Assembly (NCBI GenBank): GCA_947172415.1
Contig: OX359202.1
Coordinates: forward strand, 3,694,001-3,758,000
Origin: Chondrosia reniformis
Taxonomy: Eukaryota > Porifera > Demospongiae > Chondrillida > Chondrillidae
Direction: 5' to 3'
Length of the DNA stretch: 64,000 bases
In this document: positions 52,098 through 64,000 of the stretch, one piece after another
Layout: every line of letters starts with the position of its first letter
Numbering within the stretch: position 1 is the stretch's first letter
Notes under the pieces: model-generated
Told to the model about the DNA's origin: nothing
The model's input: the letters and a program-made list of their open reading frames with translations, nothing else
Database searches by the model: none
Made by a program: the position numbers and the translations under genes

Positions 52098-53822
52098 ATA
52101 TACCAGTTGTATGTACTAGTTAAATGTATTAGTTTTATATATATACTAGTTGTATTTACTATGTGTATGTACTATTCAGATATACTAGTTATATGTATAT
52201 GCATTAGTTATATGTAGTAGGTGTGTGAACCTGTTATATGTACTAGTTGAAAGTACTAATTGTATGTGCTAATTGTATGTACACGTTCTGTGTACTAGTT
52301 GTATGTACTAGCTTTGTACCAGTTGTATGTTCTAGTTGTATGTACTAGATACTAGTTGCATATACTATTTGCATGCACTAGTTGTACGCACTAGTTGTAT
52401 GTTCTAGTTGTATTTACTATTTGTATGTACTAGTTATATGTTTGTGTACTAGTTATATGTTCTAGTTTTATGCACAAGCTGTATGTACTAGTTGTATATA
52501 CTATTAATATTTTCTAGGTATATGTGTACGTACTCGTTATATGTAGTAGTTATATGTACTAGTTATATGTCCTAGTTGTTTGTGCTAGTTGTACGTACGA
52601 GTTGAATGTACTAGTTGTATGTTCAAGTATTATGTACTCTTTCTATGAATTAGTTGTATGTACTAGTTTGTAGTTGTATACACTAGTTGTATGTACGTTT
52701 TGTATGTTGTATGTACTAGGGGTATGTACTTTTTTAAATACTAGTTATATGTGTATGCTCTGGTTATATGTAGTAGTTGTATGTAACAGTTGTATGTACA
52801 AGTTGCCTATACTACGTGTATGCACTAGCTGTATGTACAAGTTGTAGGTTCTAGTACTAGTTATATTAGGTACTAAGTAGGCATTAGTTGTATGTACTAG
52901 TTGTTAATACTACTTTAAAGTATTAGTTGTATGGACTAGTTCTATGTACTAGTACTAGTTATATTTACTAGTTGTAGGTACTGGTTGTACGTAGTAGTTG
53001 GATGTAGTAGTTGTATGTACTAATTGTATGTATTAGTTGTATGAGTTTCATGTATAAATGTCCTAGTTGTATGTAGTAGCTATGTACTAGTTGTATGTAC
53101 TAGTTTCCTGTTTATGTAGTAGTTGTATATACTATTTGAATGTACTAGCTATATATACTAGTTGTATATACTCGATACTATTTGTATGTACCAATCAAAT
53201 GTAGTATTTATATGTAAAAGTTGTATGTATTAGTTGTATGTACTAGTGATTAATTGTATAAGTACCAGTTATGTGTTTATAGTAGTTATATGTTTGTGAA
53301 CTAGTTAAATATACTAATTGTATGCCCTAGCTGTATGTACTAGTTGTATGTACTATTCATAATTACAAGGTGTATGTGTATTTACTAGTTATACATAGTA
53401 AATGAATGAGCTAGTTATATGTCCTAGTTGTTTCTCTTAGTTGAATGGACTAATTGAATGTACTAGTTGTATGTACCATTTGTATGTACTAGTTATGTAC
53501 CAGTTGTACTTAATAGTTGTATGTATATACTAGTTGTTAATATTAGCTATGTACTAGATGTATATTCAAGTTGTATGTTCTATATAGCATAATGTTCTCG
53601 TTCTATGAACTAGTAGTATTTACTAGTTTCTAGTTGTATGTACTAGTTTTAAGTACTAGTTGTAAGTTCTATGTGTATGTACCAATTGTTGATTTTTGTA
53701 CTAGGTATGCTATGTACTAAGTAGGTTCTAGTTGTATGGCCTAGATACTTGTTGCATGTACTAGTTGTATGAACTAGTTGTGTGTACGGTTTATATGTAT
53801 CAGTAATATGTACCAGTTATAT
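52098..53822 (-). repeat. 13-bp satellite array, reverse sense, block 16
   Basis: Reverse-sense satellite without other content. Confidence 0.92.
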
Positions 53823-54064
53823 GAAAAATCTAATATACCATTTTCCTACATACTATATGCCTATTCTGTTAAAAGAGCCTATAGGGGAACTAAACCTAAA
53901 GAGGGCTTTAGATGAAGATACAGGAGTCTTTTCTTCCTTCTTTTCCCTTCTTTCATCTTCTTCTCCACTGGGTCAGACAGCGTTTCTGGGAATTCCACCC
54001 TTCATCAGTGATCCTGGGAGTCTTTGTCTTTTTCTTTATCTTGATCTTCTGTGAATCCTTGGCT
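53823..54064 (-). mobile_element. Hammerhead-bearing terminal segment, copy C
   Basis: Minus-strand copy of the 18,867-19,107 part of copy A. Its 3' end (AGATTTTTC, at 53,823) is the same as in copies A and B. Its 5' end is AGCCAAGGATTCAC at 54,064, so the TATA box is not included. This end lies about 24 bases after the TATA start in copy A, close to an expected transcription start. Confidence 0.8.
53963..54020 (-). ncRNA. Hammerhead ribozyme, copy C
   Basis: On the minus strand: stem I 5' strand CTCCCAGGATCA (54,020-54,009), core CTGATGA (54,008-54,002), stem II GGG/CCC, GAAA (53,986-53,983), stem III A-C/G-U with a 3-base loop GCT, GTC (53,978-53,976), and stem I 3' strand (53,975-53,963). 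The core is intact. The stem III loop is one base shorter than in copy A, and the A-A mismatch at the base of stem II is present again. Confidence 0.68.
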
Positions 54065-57000
54065 ATGTACTAGTTTTATGTACAAGTAGTATGTACTAGT
54101 TATATTTACTAGCTGTATGTACTCTTTGTATGTACTAATTGTATGCACTAGTTGTATGTACTAGTTGTATGTATTCAATACTATTTATATGTACTAGTCA
54201 AATGGAGTAGTTATTTGTACTAGTTTAATGTAAAAGTAGTGTGTAATTGTTGTATTTACTAGTTATATGTACTGGTTGTATGTACTATTTGTATGTACCA
54301 GTTGTATGTACTGATTGTATGTATTATTGCCTAACTGTATGTACTAGTTGTATGTACTAGATGTTTGAACTAGCTTTAGGTTCTAGTACAAGTTATACTA
54401 GGTACTAGAAATGAACTAGTTCTATGAACTACTTGTTTGTTTGTTTGTTTGAACTAGTTTTCAGTTCTAGTTGTATGTTCTCAATTTATGTACTAGTTAT
54501 ATGTGTATGTACTAGTCATACGTAATAGTTATAAATACTAGTTATATGTACTAGTGGCATGTACTAGTTGTATGTACTAGTTGTATGTACTAGTTATATG
54601 TACTAATGGCATGTACTAGTTGTATGTACTAGTAGTATATACTAGCTGTAGGTTCTAGTCTTAATTATACTAGGTACTAGGGAGATACTAGTTGTATATA
54701 CTACTTATATGTAGTAGTTGTATGTACTAGTTGGATGTACTACTTATATGTACTCTTTACATTTGTATGTACTGGGTGTACGTACTAGTTGTATGTACTA
54801 GATATATATATTCTAATTGTACGTACTATTTACATATACTATATATATGTGTATGTACTAGGAATAATTACTACTTATATGTACTAGCTGTATTATCTGG
54901 TTGTATGTACTACTTCTATGTACTAGTTGTGTGTACTAGTTGTATGTACTAGATATGAACCAGTTGTATGTACAAGATGTATGCACTAGTTCTTTTACTA
55001 GCTATATACCACTTTTATGAACTAGTTGTATGTACTAGTTGTATGTACTAGTTGGAAGTACTAGTCGCATGTTCTAGTTATATGTACTAATTACTAGTTG
55101 TATGAACTAGTTGTACCTATTAATTTTATATACTAGTTGTATGTTTATACCAGTTGTATGTACTAGTTAAATGTACTATATCTTATATATATACTAGTTG
55201 TATGTACCTGTTTCTAGTTGGATTTACTAGTTTTATGTACTAGTTGTATGTACTCTGTGGATGTTGAACTAGTTACATTTTTTTGTATTAGTTATATGTA
55301 GTAGGTGTGTGTACTAGTTATATATACTAGTTAAAAGTACTAGTTGTATGCATTAGTTGTATGTACTAGAACTAGCTATATTTACTAATTTTATGAAATA
55401 GTTGTATGTATTAGTTGTGTGTAGTAGTTGCATGTGCTATTTGTATATACAAGGTCTGTGTACTAGTTGTATGTATATACTAGTTGTATGTACCAGCTAA
55501 GTACTATTTGTATGTTCTAATTGTATGGACTAGATACTAGTTGTATGTACTAATTATACGTACTAGTTGTATGTACTAGTTGTATTTTCCATTTGTATGT
55601 ACTATATATATGTGTATGAACTCGTTATATGTAAAAGGTGTATGTACTAATTGCATGCATTGGTTGCATGTACTAGTTGTATGTACTAGTCGAATGTACT
55701 ACTTATTTTTTCTAGTTACTAATTCTATGAACTAGTTGTACCTACTAATTTTATGTACTACTTGTATGTACTAGTTGTATGTACTAGTTGAATGTATATA
55801 CCAGTTGTATGTACTATATATGTACTGGTTGTTTGTATTAGTTTCTAGTTGTATGTACTAGTTTCTAGTTGTATGTACTATTCATATATACTAGTTATAT
55901 GTTTATGTTTTAGTTATATGTAGTAGGTGTGTGTACTTGTTGTATGTACTAGTTGAAAGTACTACTTGTATGTGCTAATTGTATGTACACGTTCTGTGTA
56001 CTAGTTGTATGTACTAGCTTTGTACCAGTTGTATGTTCTAGTTGTATGTACTAAATATTAGTTGCATATACTATTTGCATGTACTAGTTGTACGCACTAG
56101 TTGTATGTTCTAGTTGTATTTACTATTTGTATGTACTAGTTATATGTTTGTTCACTAGTTATATGTACTAGTTGTAAGCACTTGCTGTATGTACTAGTTG
56201 TATGTACTATTTATATTTTCTAGGTATATGTGTACGTACTCGTTATATATAGTAGTTATATGTACTAGTTATATGTCCTAGTTGTTTGTGCTCCTTGTAC
56301 GTACGAGTTGAATGTACTAGTTGTATGTTCAAGTATTATGTACTCTTTCTATGAATTAGTTGTATGTACTAGTTTCTAGTTGTATATTCTAGTTGAAAGT
56401 ACTTTTTTTATTTACTAGTTTTTTATGAACTATTTGTATGTTACTATTTTTATATACTAGCAATATGTGTATGCACTGGTTATATGTAGTAGTTGTATGT
56501 TCCAGTTGTATGTACTAATTGTAGGTTTTAGTACTAGTTTTGGTAGGCACTAAGTAGGAATTAGTTGTATGTACAGGTTGTTAGTAGTACTTTAACATAC
56601 TAGTTGTATGTACTAGTTCTCTTTACTAGTACTAGTTATATTTACTAGATGTAGGTATTGGTTGTATGTAGTAGTTGGATGTAGTAGTAGTATGTACTAA
56701 TTGTTTGTACTAGTTGTATGTACTTGTTGTATGTATATACTAGTTTGTTGTTTATGTAGCAGTTGTTTATGGTACTTTTATATACTCGTACTATTTACAA
56801 GTTGTATGCACTAGTTATGTACAAGTTATGTATACTAGTTATGTACCAGTTGTACGTCCTAGTTGTATGTATATACTAGTTGTATGTAGTTGCTATGAAC
56901 TAGTTTTATATATAAATTGTATGTTCTAGTTTTTCTATGAACTAGGTGTATATACTAGTTTCTAGTTGTGTGTACTAGTTGTATGTACGTTTTATATGTT

Positions 57001-58551
57001 CTTGTTTTATTAACTAGGTGTATGTACTATTTTTATATACTAGTTATATGTGTATATACTGGTTATATGTAGTAGTTGTATGTGACAGTTTTATGTACAA
57101 GTTTCGCGTTCTACGTGTATGTGCTAGCTGCATGTACTAGTGTGTAGATTCTAGTACTAGTTAAATTAGGTACTAAGTAGGCATTAGTTGTATGTACTAG
57201 TTGTTAGTACTACTTTAATGTATTAGTTGTAGGTACTGGTTGTATGTAGTAGTTGTATGTAGTAGTTGTATGTACTAATTGTATGTATTAGTTGTATGCA
57301 CTAGTTGTATGTTTATACTAGTTGTATGTAGTAGCTATGTTCTAGTTGTATGTACTAATTGTATGTACTAGTTGTATGTACTAGTTGTATGTACTCGTTG
57401 TAAGTTGAAGTCCTGGTTATATTAGGTACTAGGGAGGTGCTAGTTGTATGTACTAGATACTAATTGTATGTACTAGTTGTATGTACCAGTTGTGTGTAAT
57501 TGTACTAGTTGTATGTACTATTTATAAGAACTATTTATATGTTTATGTACTAGGTATATGTCCTACTTTTATGTACTAGCTGTGTGTGCTGGTTTTATGT
57601 ACTAAATGTATGCACTTGTTATATGTACTAATACTAGTTATACTTACTAGTTGTAGGTTCTAGTTTTATGTACAAGTTGTATGTGGTAGTTGTATGTTTT
57701 TATTGTATGTACTAGTTGGATGCACTAGCTGTTTGTTCCTGTTGTATATACTAGATTTGAACCAGTTATATGTACAAGATGTATGCACTAGTTGTTTGTA
57801 CTAGCTATATACTAGTGTTATGAAGTAGATATATGTACTAGTTGTGTGTCAGAGTCTCATGTATTAGTTATATGTACTAGTTACTAGTTGTGTGACCTAG
57901 TTGTACCTTCTAATTTTATGTGCTAATTGTGTGTACTCTTTGTATGTATATACTAGTTTTATGTACTAGTTAAATGTACTAGTGTTATATATATACTAGT
58001 TGTATGGACTAGTTTCTAGTTGTATGTACTGGTTTTATGTACCCCTTCTATGTACTAGTTGTATGTACTATTTATAAATACTAGGTATATGTGTATGTAC
58101 TAGTTGTATGTAGTAGGTGCATGTACTAGTTATATGTCCCAGTTGTTTGTATTAGTTGTATGTTCTAGTTGAATGTACTATTTGTATGTACTCGTTGTAT
58201 GTACTATTTGTGTGTACTGTTAGGATGTACTAGTTGTATGTACTAATTGCCTCTACTAGTTGTATGTGCACTAGTTTTATGAAGTAGTTCTATTTATATT
58301 TACTAGTTTTAGGTACTAGTTATATGCAGCAGATGTATGTACTATTTATATCTACTATCTGCATGAACTATGTGCATGTACTATTTATAAGTACGAGTTA
58401 TATGTATGTAGTAGTTAAATGTTTGTGAACTAGTTATATGTACTAGTTACAAGTTGTGTGAACTAGTTGTTCCTACTAATTTTATATACTAGTTGCATGT
58501 ACTAGTTGTATGTACTAGTTGTAAGTACTAGTTGCATGTACTGGTTATATG
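54065..58551 (-). repeat. 13-bp satellite array, reverse sense, block 17
   Basis: Reverse-sense satellite. It contains the inverted word ACTTGTTTGTTTGTTTG at about 54,431. No gene is seen. Confidence 0.92.
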
Positions 58552-58553
58552 TA

Positions 58554-59055
58554 CAGTGGAACCTCGCAAATGCGACCACCTATGGGACCACATTTTTTGG
58601 TCTTAATTTTGAGGTGGTCCTAATTCTGAAATTATTACGTACTGTATCCGTAAGAAATATTGTCAACAAAATGGCGGACGCTCGGCTGGCTTTCGTTTTC
58701 TACCTTAAAAATAAGCTTTTCCTTCCTTAACGTCGAGCATTGAACCAGTAAAAGGGATTTAGAAAGCACATTTACCAAGGTAAAGCTTGCAAAAACGTTT
58801 TCAATGAGATATGGCATTGGGGACGACCGGAACTCGAACTTTGTTTTCACACCTGGTCGTTATACCGAGGTTATTTGCCGGTTATTTAATAATATCGGTC
58901 CGAAAAGAGTGGTCGGAAAATTGAATTCTGAGGTGGTCGCTTTTCTGAACACCTAAAGTACAGCGCGAGATACAAGAATTATTCGGGACCAAAAAATGTG
59001 TTGCAATTTTGAGGTGGTCTTAATACTGAGGTGGTCGTTAAGCGAGGTTCCACTG
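58554..59055. mobile_element. Pogo/Tigger-like MITE, 502 bp
   Basis: Terminal inverted repeats begin CAGTGGAACCTCGC at 58,554 and end with its complement at 59,055, with TA on both sides (58,552-58,553 and 59,056-59,057). CAGTGGAACCTCG-like ends and TA duplications are typical of pogo/Tigger elements. The word GAGGTGGTC occurs four times on the plus strand (about 58,611, 58,930, 59,011 and 59,029) and could be transposase-binding subrepeats. There is no transposase frame. An ATG-started frame crossing the left end is chance. Confidence 0.88.
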
Positions 59056-59057
59056 TA

Positions 59058-62000
59058 CTAGTTAATAGTTGTGTGAACTAATTGTAGGACCTAATTGTAA
59101 AAATACTAGTTGTATGAACTAGTTGTTTGTATAAAATAGTTGTATGAACTAGTTAAATGTACTAGTTTTTTGTATATATAGTAGTTGTATGTACTAGTTT
59201 CTAGTTGCATGTACTAGTTTTATGTGCCCGTTATATGTACTCGTTATATGTACTCGTTCTATGTACTAGTAGTTGTATGATCTACTTGTATGTACTATGT
59301 TTATGTACTATTTATATGTACTAGTTATATTTTTATGTATTAGTTATATGAGGTAGATGTGTGTACTAATTATATGTACTAGTTGCAAGTACTAGTTGTA
59401 TATACTAGTTGTAGGGACTAGTACTAGTTATATTTACTAGTTGTAGTTACTAGTTGTATGTACTAGTTGTATATACTAGTTGTATGTACTATTTATAATT
59501 ATTAGGTAAAAGTGTATGTACTAGTTATATGTAGTAGGTGTATGTACTATTTATAAGTCCGAGTTGTTTTTCCTAGTTGTGTGTAGTAGTTATGTACTAG
59601 TTTTATATACAAGTTGTACGTTCTAGTATTATGTACTCTTTCTATTAACTAGTTGTATGTATTAGGTTATTATTATATGTATTAGTTGTATGTACTCGTT
59701 CTATGAACTAGTTGTATGTACTAGTTTATTGTTGTATGTACTAGTTTTATGTACTAATTATATGTACTAGTTGTATGTATGATTGTATATGCTAGGTGTG
59801 TGTACTATTTGGTATGTACTAGTTGTATGTACTAGTTGTATATACTATTTGTATGTACTAGTTATGTACCAGTTGTACTTAATAGTTGTATGTATATATA
59901 TACTAGTTTTTAATATTAACTCTGTACTAGATGTATATTCAAGTTGTATGTTCTATATAGTATTATGTAATTGTTCTATGAACTAGTAGTATTTACTAGT
60001 TTCTAGTTGTATGTACTAGTTGTAAGTAGTAGTTGTATGTACTATGTGTATGTACCAGTTGTTGATTCTTGTACTAGTTATACGATGTACTAGGTAGATT
60101 CTATTTGTATGTATTATATACTTGTTGCATGTATTAGTTGTATGAACCAGTTTTATGAACTAGTTGTGTGTACTGTTTATATGTACTAGTTATATGTACT
60201 AGTTGTATGAACAAGTTTTATTAACTAGTTGTATGTGCTGTTTGTATGCACTAGTTGTATGCACTAGTTGTCTATACCATTCCTTAATTGTATGTCCTAG
60301 TTTTACGTACTAGATGTTTGAACTAGTTCTAGGTTCTGGTACAAGTTATGCTAGGTACTAGGAATGAACTAGTTTTCTGTACTAGTTGTATGTATTATAT
60401 TTATGTACTAGTTATATGTCTTTTTACTAGTGATACGTAATATTTATATGCACTAGTTATATGTACTCGTTGCATGTACTAGTTGCATGTAGTAGTAGTA
60501 TATACTAGTTGTTTGTACTAGTTATATATAGTAGTTATACGTACTATTTATATGTACTTTATATATGTGTATGTACTAGGTATATGTACTACTTGTATGT
60601 ACTAGCTGTATTAGTTGGCTGTATTTACTAATTGAATGTTCTAGTTGTATGTACTAGTTAGATATGAACCAGCTGTATGCACAAGATGAGTGCACTAGTT
60701 CTTTGTACTAGCTGTATACTAGTTTTATGAACTAGTTTTATGTACTAGTTGTATGTACTAGTTGTATGTACTTGTCGCATGTACTAATTATATGTATTAG
60801 TTACTAGTTGTATGAACCAGTTGTACCTATTAATTTTATATACTAGTTGTATATGCTAGTTATATGTTTATACCAGTTGTATGTACTAGTTAAATGTGCT
60901 AATTTTATAAATATGCTAGTTGTATGTACTGGTTTCTAGTTGTATTTACTAGTTTTAGGTACTAGTTGTGTGTACTAGCTGTATGTACTCAATACTATTT
61001 GTATATACTAGTCGAATGTAGTAGTTATTTGTACTAGTTGAATGTGCTAGTTATATGTACTAGTTCCTAGTTGTGTGAACTAGTTGTACATACTAAATGT
61101 AAATACTAGTTGTATGAACTAGTAGTAGGTCCTAGTTTTATGCACTAGTTGTATGTACTCTTTGTATGTACTAGTTGCACGTACTAGTTCTATGTACTAG
61201 TAGTATATACTAGTTGTAGGTTTTAGTCCTAATTATACTAGGTACTAGGGAGGGACTAGTTGTATATGCTAGACACTAGTTGTATGTACCAGTTATATGA
61301 ACTAGTTATATGTACTAGTTGTATGTACCAGTTTTGTGTAATTGTGTTCTTTATTAGTTGTATGTTCTATTTATTTGTACTAGTTGTATGTACTAATTGT
61401 ATGTACTAATTGTATGTACTACTTATATGTACTCGTTACATATGTATGTACTGGGTGTATGTACTAGTTGTTTGTACTAGTTATATATACTAGTTGTACG
61501 TAATATTTAAATGTACTATTTAAATTTACTATATACATGTGTATGTACTCAGTATACGTACTACTTCTATGTACTAGCTGTATTAACTGGTTGTATTTAC
61601 TAATTCTATGTATATACTACTTGTATATACTAGTTGTATATCCTAGATATGAACCAGGTGCATGAACAAGATGTATTCACTAGTTCTTTGTATTAGCTAT
61701 ATACCAGTTTTATGAACTGGTTGTATGTACTAGTTGTATGTACTAGTTATATGTACTAGTCGCATGAAATAGTTATATGTACTAGTTACTAGTTGTAAGA
61801 TCTAGTTGTACCTAGTAATTTATCGTACCAGTTGTATGTATTAGTTGTATGTATTTTCCAGTCGTATGTACTAGTTAAATGTATTATATTTTATATATAT
61901 ACTTGTTGTATGTACTAGTTTCTAGTTGTATTTACTAGTTATAAGTACTAGTTGTATGTACTCTGTGGATGCACTATTTATTTGAACTGGTTATATTTTT

Positions 62001-62484
62001 ATGTATTAGTTATATGTAGTAGGTGTTTGTACTAGTTATATGTACTAGTTGAAAGTACTAGTTGTATGTACTATTTGTATGTACTAGAACTAGCTATATT
62101 TACTAGTTTTAGGTACTAGTTATATGTATTGGTTGTATGTAGTAGTTGCAAGTGCTAAATATATGTACAAGTTCTGTGTATTAGTTGTATGTAAATACTA
62201 GTTGTATGTACTAACCATGTACTAGTTGTATGTTCAAGTTGTATGCACTAGATACTAGTTGCATGTACTAGTTGTAAGTACTAGTTGTATGTACCAGTTG
62301 TATTTACCATTTGTACGGACCATTTATATGTGTGTGTACCAGTTATATGTAGTAGTTGTATGCACTAGATGTATGAACCAGTTGTATGTACTATTTACAT
62401 TTACTAGGTGTACGTGTATGTAATAGTTATATGTAGTAGGTGTATGTACTAGTTATATGTCATAGTTGTATGTACTAGTTGCAG
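59058..62484 (-). repeat. 13-bp satellite array, reverse sense, block 18
   Basis: Reverse-sense satellite without other content. Confidence 0.92.
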
Positions 62485-62518
62485 TTAAAAGGGAGTTAAT
62501 TGCACTGCAAGGGCTAAA

Positions 62519-62766
62519 ATGATCAAAAATAATCACTGGAAATTATTACACCAAACCAGACAAGTGATTGAAGTGTACCACACTGATGAGCCCAAATGAG
62601 GGCGAAACAGCTGTCTGTGGTTCTTTGATGAATTTTTCCATCTTTGGATGACTGGGAGGCGATCACTGGTTGCCATCTTAATAGGACTTCGGTCCCCCAG
62701 CCAAGATAAGACTTCGGTCACTTGGCTGGTTTGGTGTAATAATTTCCAGTGATTATTTTTGATCAT
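62519..62766. mobile_element. Terminal-inverted-repeat element enclosing a hammerhead ribozyme
   Basis: The outer 40 bases (62,519-62,558 and 62,727-62,766) are exact reverse complements. Pairing continues inwards to about 62 bases per arm with only a few mismatches. Between the arms lie a canonical hammerhead ribozyme (62,576-62,622) and short GACTTCGGTC-type hairpin words. About 34 further non-satellite bases sit on the left (62,485-62,518). No ORF of significance is present. This could be an inverted pair of Penelope-type terminal repeats, a retrozyme-like RNA element, or a foldback element that captured a ribozyme. The sequence alone does not decide. Confidence 0.8.
62576..62622 (+). ncRNA. 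Hammerhead ribozyme, canonical
   Basis: All conserved parts are present. Stem I pairs ACCACA (62,577-62,582) with TGTGGT (62,616-62,621). The core CTGATGA is at 62,583-62,589. Stem II is GCCC (62,590-62,593) with GGGC (62,600-62,603) around a 6-base loop. GAAA is at 62,604-62,607. The short stem III is A-C/G-U around AGCT, and the cleavage triplet GTC is at 62,613-62,615. The first pair of stem II is the standard G-C. The element is type I with a two-pair stem III, the form known from Penelope-like elements and retrozymes, which usually cut as dimers. Confidence 0.9.
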
Positions 62767-64000
62767 GACCTAGTTGTATATACCAATCGTATGTACCAGT
62801 TGTATGTCCTAGCTGATGGTACTATTTACTAGTTTTATTTAGAAGTTGTGTGTAGTAGTTCAATGTACTAGTTTTATGTTTTCATTACTATTTGTATGTA
62901 CTAGTTATATGTACTAATTTAATCTACTAGTCGTATGTACAAATTGCATGTACTAGTTGCATGTACATGTTGTGCGTACTAGTTCAATGTACTAGTTGTA
63001 TGTACTCGTTACTAGTTGTTAGCAGTAGTTGTATGTACTAGTTTCATGTACTAGTTCCAATTATATGTACTAGTTTTATGTATCATTTGTATGTATTAAT
63101 TGTATATGCAAATTGTATATACTAGGTGTAGGTAATAGTTGTATGTTCCAATTGTTTGAACTAGGTCTATGTACTAATTGTATGTACTAGTTATGTATTA
63201 GTTATATGAACTAGTTTTAAGTACCAGTGTAAGTACTAGGTTTATGTAGTAGTTGCCTGTTCTAATTGTTTGAACTAGTTCTATGTACTAATTGTATGCA
63301 CTAGGTATCTACCAGTTACTAGTTTCTAGTTGTTTGTACTAGTTGTAGTACTCGTTGTATGTACTCTGTGTATGTACCAGTTGTTGATTCTTGTACTCCT
63401 TATACTATGTACTAGGTAGGTTCTGGTTGATTGTACTAGATACTTGTTGCATGTAATAGTTGTATGAATTAGTTTTATGAACTATTTGTGTGTACTGTTT
63501 ATATGTACTAGTTATATGTACCAGTTATATGTACTAGTTTTATGTACTAGTTATATTTACTAGTTGTATGTACTAGTTGTATGTACTAGTTGTATGTATG
63601 TAGATCTTAATTGTACTAGTTATTAGTTGTGTGAACTAGTTGTATGAACTAGTTGCATGTACTGGTTATATGTACTAGTTAATAGTTGTGTGAACTAGTT
63701 TTACGACCTAATTGTAAATACTAGTTGTATGAACTAGTTGTTTGTATAAAATAGTTGTATGAACTAGTTAAATGTAATAGTTTTATGTATATATTAGTTT
63801 TATGGACTAGTTTCTAGTTGCATGTACTATTTATTTGAACTATTTATATTTTCATGTATGAGTTTTATGTGGTAGATTTGTGTTATAGTTTTATGTACTA
63901 GTTGCAAGTACTAATTGTAGGTACTAGTTGTGTATACTAGTTGTATGTATTTACTAGTTGTATGAACTAGCTATGTACTGGTTGTATGTACCAGTTTTGT
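62767..64000 (-). repeat. 13-bp satellite array, reverse sense, block 19
   Basis: Reverse-sense satellite to the end of the window, including the inverted module with TGTTGTGCGTACTAGTTC near 62,970. The array continues beyond the window edge. Confidence 0.92.

Noticed and set aside
53782-54054. 90-codon frame on the plus strand across the third hammerhead copy
   Set aside because: Antisense reading of the purine-rich tract and ribozyme. The element reads on the minus strand and has no coding sequence there in copies A and B.
58506-58730. 74-codon frame crossing the left end of the pogo-like MITE, and the opposing 58,635-58,850 frame
   Set aside because: The first starts in satellite and enters the MITE; neither shows transposase motifs.
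62533-62766. 77-codon minus-strand frame within the terminal-inverted-repeat element
   Set aside because: It covers the inverted arms and the ribozyme antisense; composition and position are explained by RNA structure.

Overview
The window is eukaryotic, repeat-dominated DNA with no recognisable host gene, no tRNA or rRNA and no CRISPR. The embedded retroelement fragments (a CR1/jockey-like reverse transcriptase, two families with R2-like restriction-type nuclease tails, LINE 3' ends, and a Penelope-like or related element with hammerhead ribozymes) suggest an invertebrate animal genome, such as a sponge or cnidarian. This is inferred from element types only; the species cannot be fixed from the sequence.

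Layout. Almost the whole window is one degenerate satellite with a 13-bp unit, ACTAGTACATACA. It reads in this sense from 1 to about 42,410, switches to the reverse complement (TGTATGTACTAGT) to about 43,887, returns to the first sense to about 46,657, and is reversed again to 64,000. Variant units recur in the same order about every 2.7-3.2 kb, so there is a loose higher-order structure.

Interrupting the satellite, left to right: a TA-flanked DNA-transposon relic (1,832-2,333); a foldback element (3,305-4,047); a 5'-truncated CR1-like LINE on the minus strand (4,333-5,709); a 5'-truncated retroelement tail with a CCHC and nuclease-like domain (6,739-8,222); a structured insertion (9,217-9,590); a retroelement tail followed by a TATA box and a hammerhead ribozyme (18,263-19,107); a second structured insertion (26,573-26,970); a foldback element with 181-bp arms (27,166-28,118); a second hammerhead copy (32,575-32,871); a LINE 3' end (34,362-34,820); a 3.5-kb R2-like element on the minus strand that lacks its reverse-transcriptase core (34,890-38,417); a second LINE 3' end (46,982-47,341); a foldback copy (51,346-52,097); a third hammerhead copy on the minus strand (53,823-54,064); a pogo/Tigger-like MITE (58,554-59,055); and a terminal-inverted-repeat element enclosing a canonical hammerhead ribozyme (62,519-62,766).

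How the parts relate. No gene here looks functional. All coding traces are broken, truncated or internally deleted mobile elements that landed in the satellite. The most notable content is RNA- and structure-based: four hammerhead ribozyme motifs in two element types, a foldback family with a short 5' hairpin and a 100-181-bp terminal palindrome, and the strand switches of the satellite itself.
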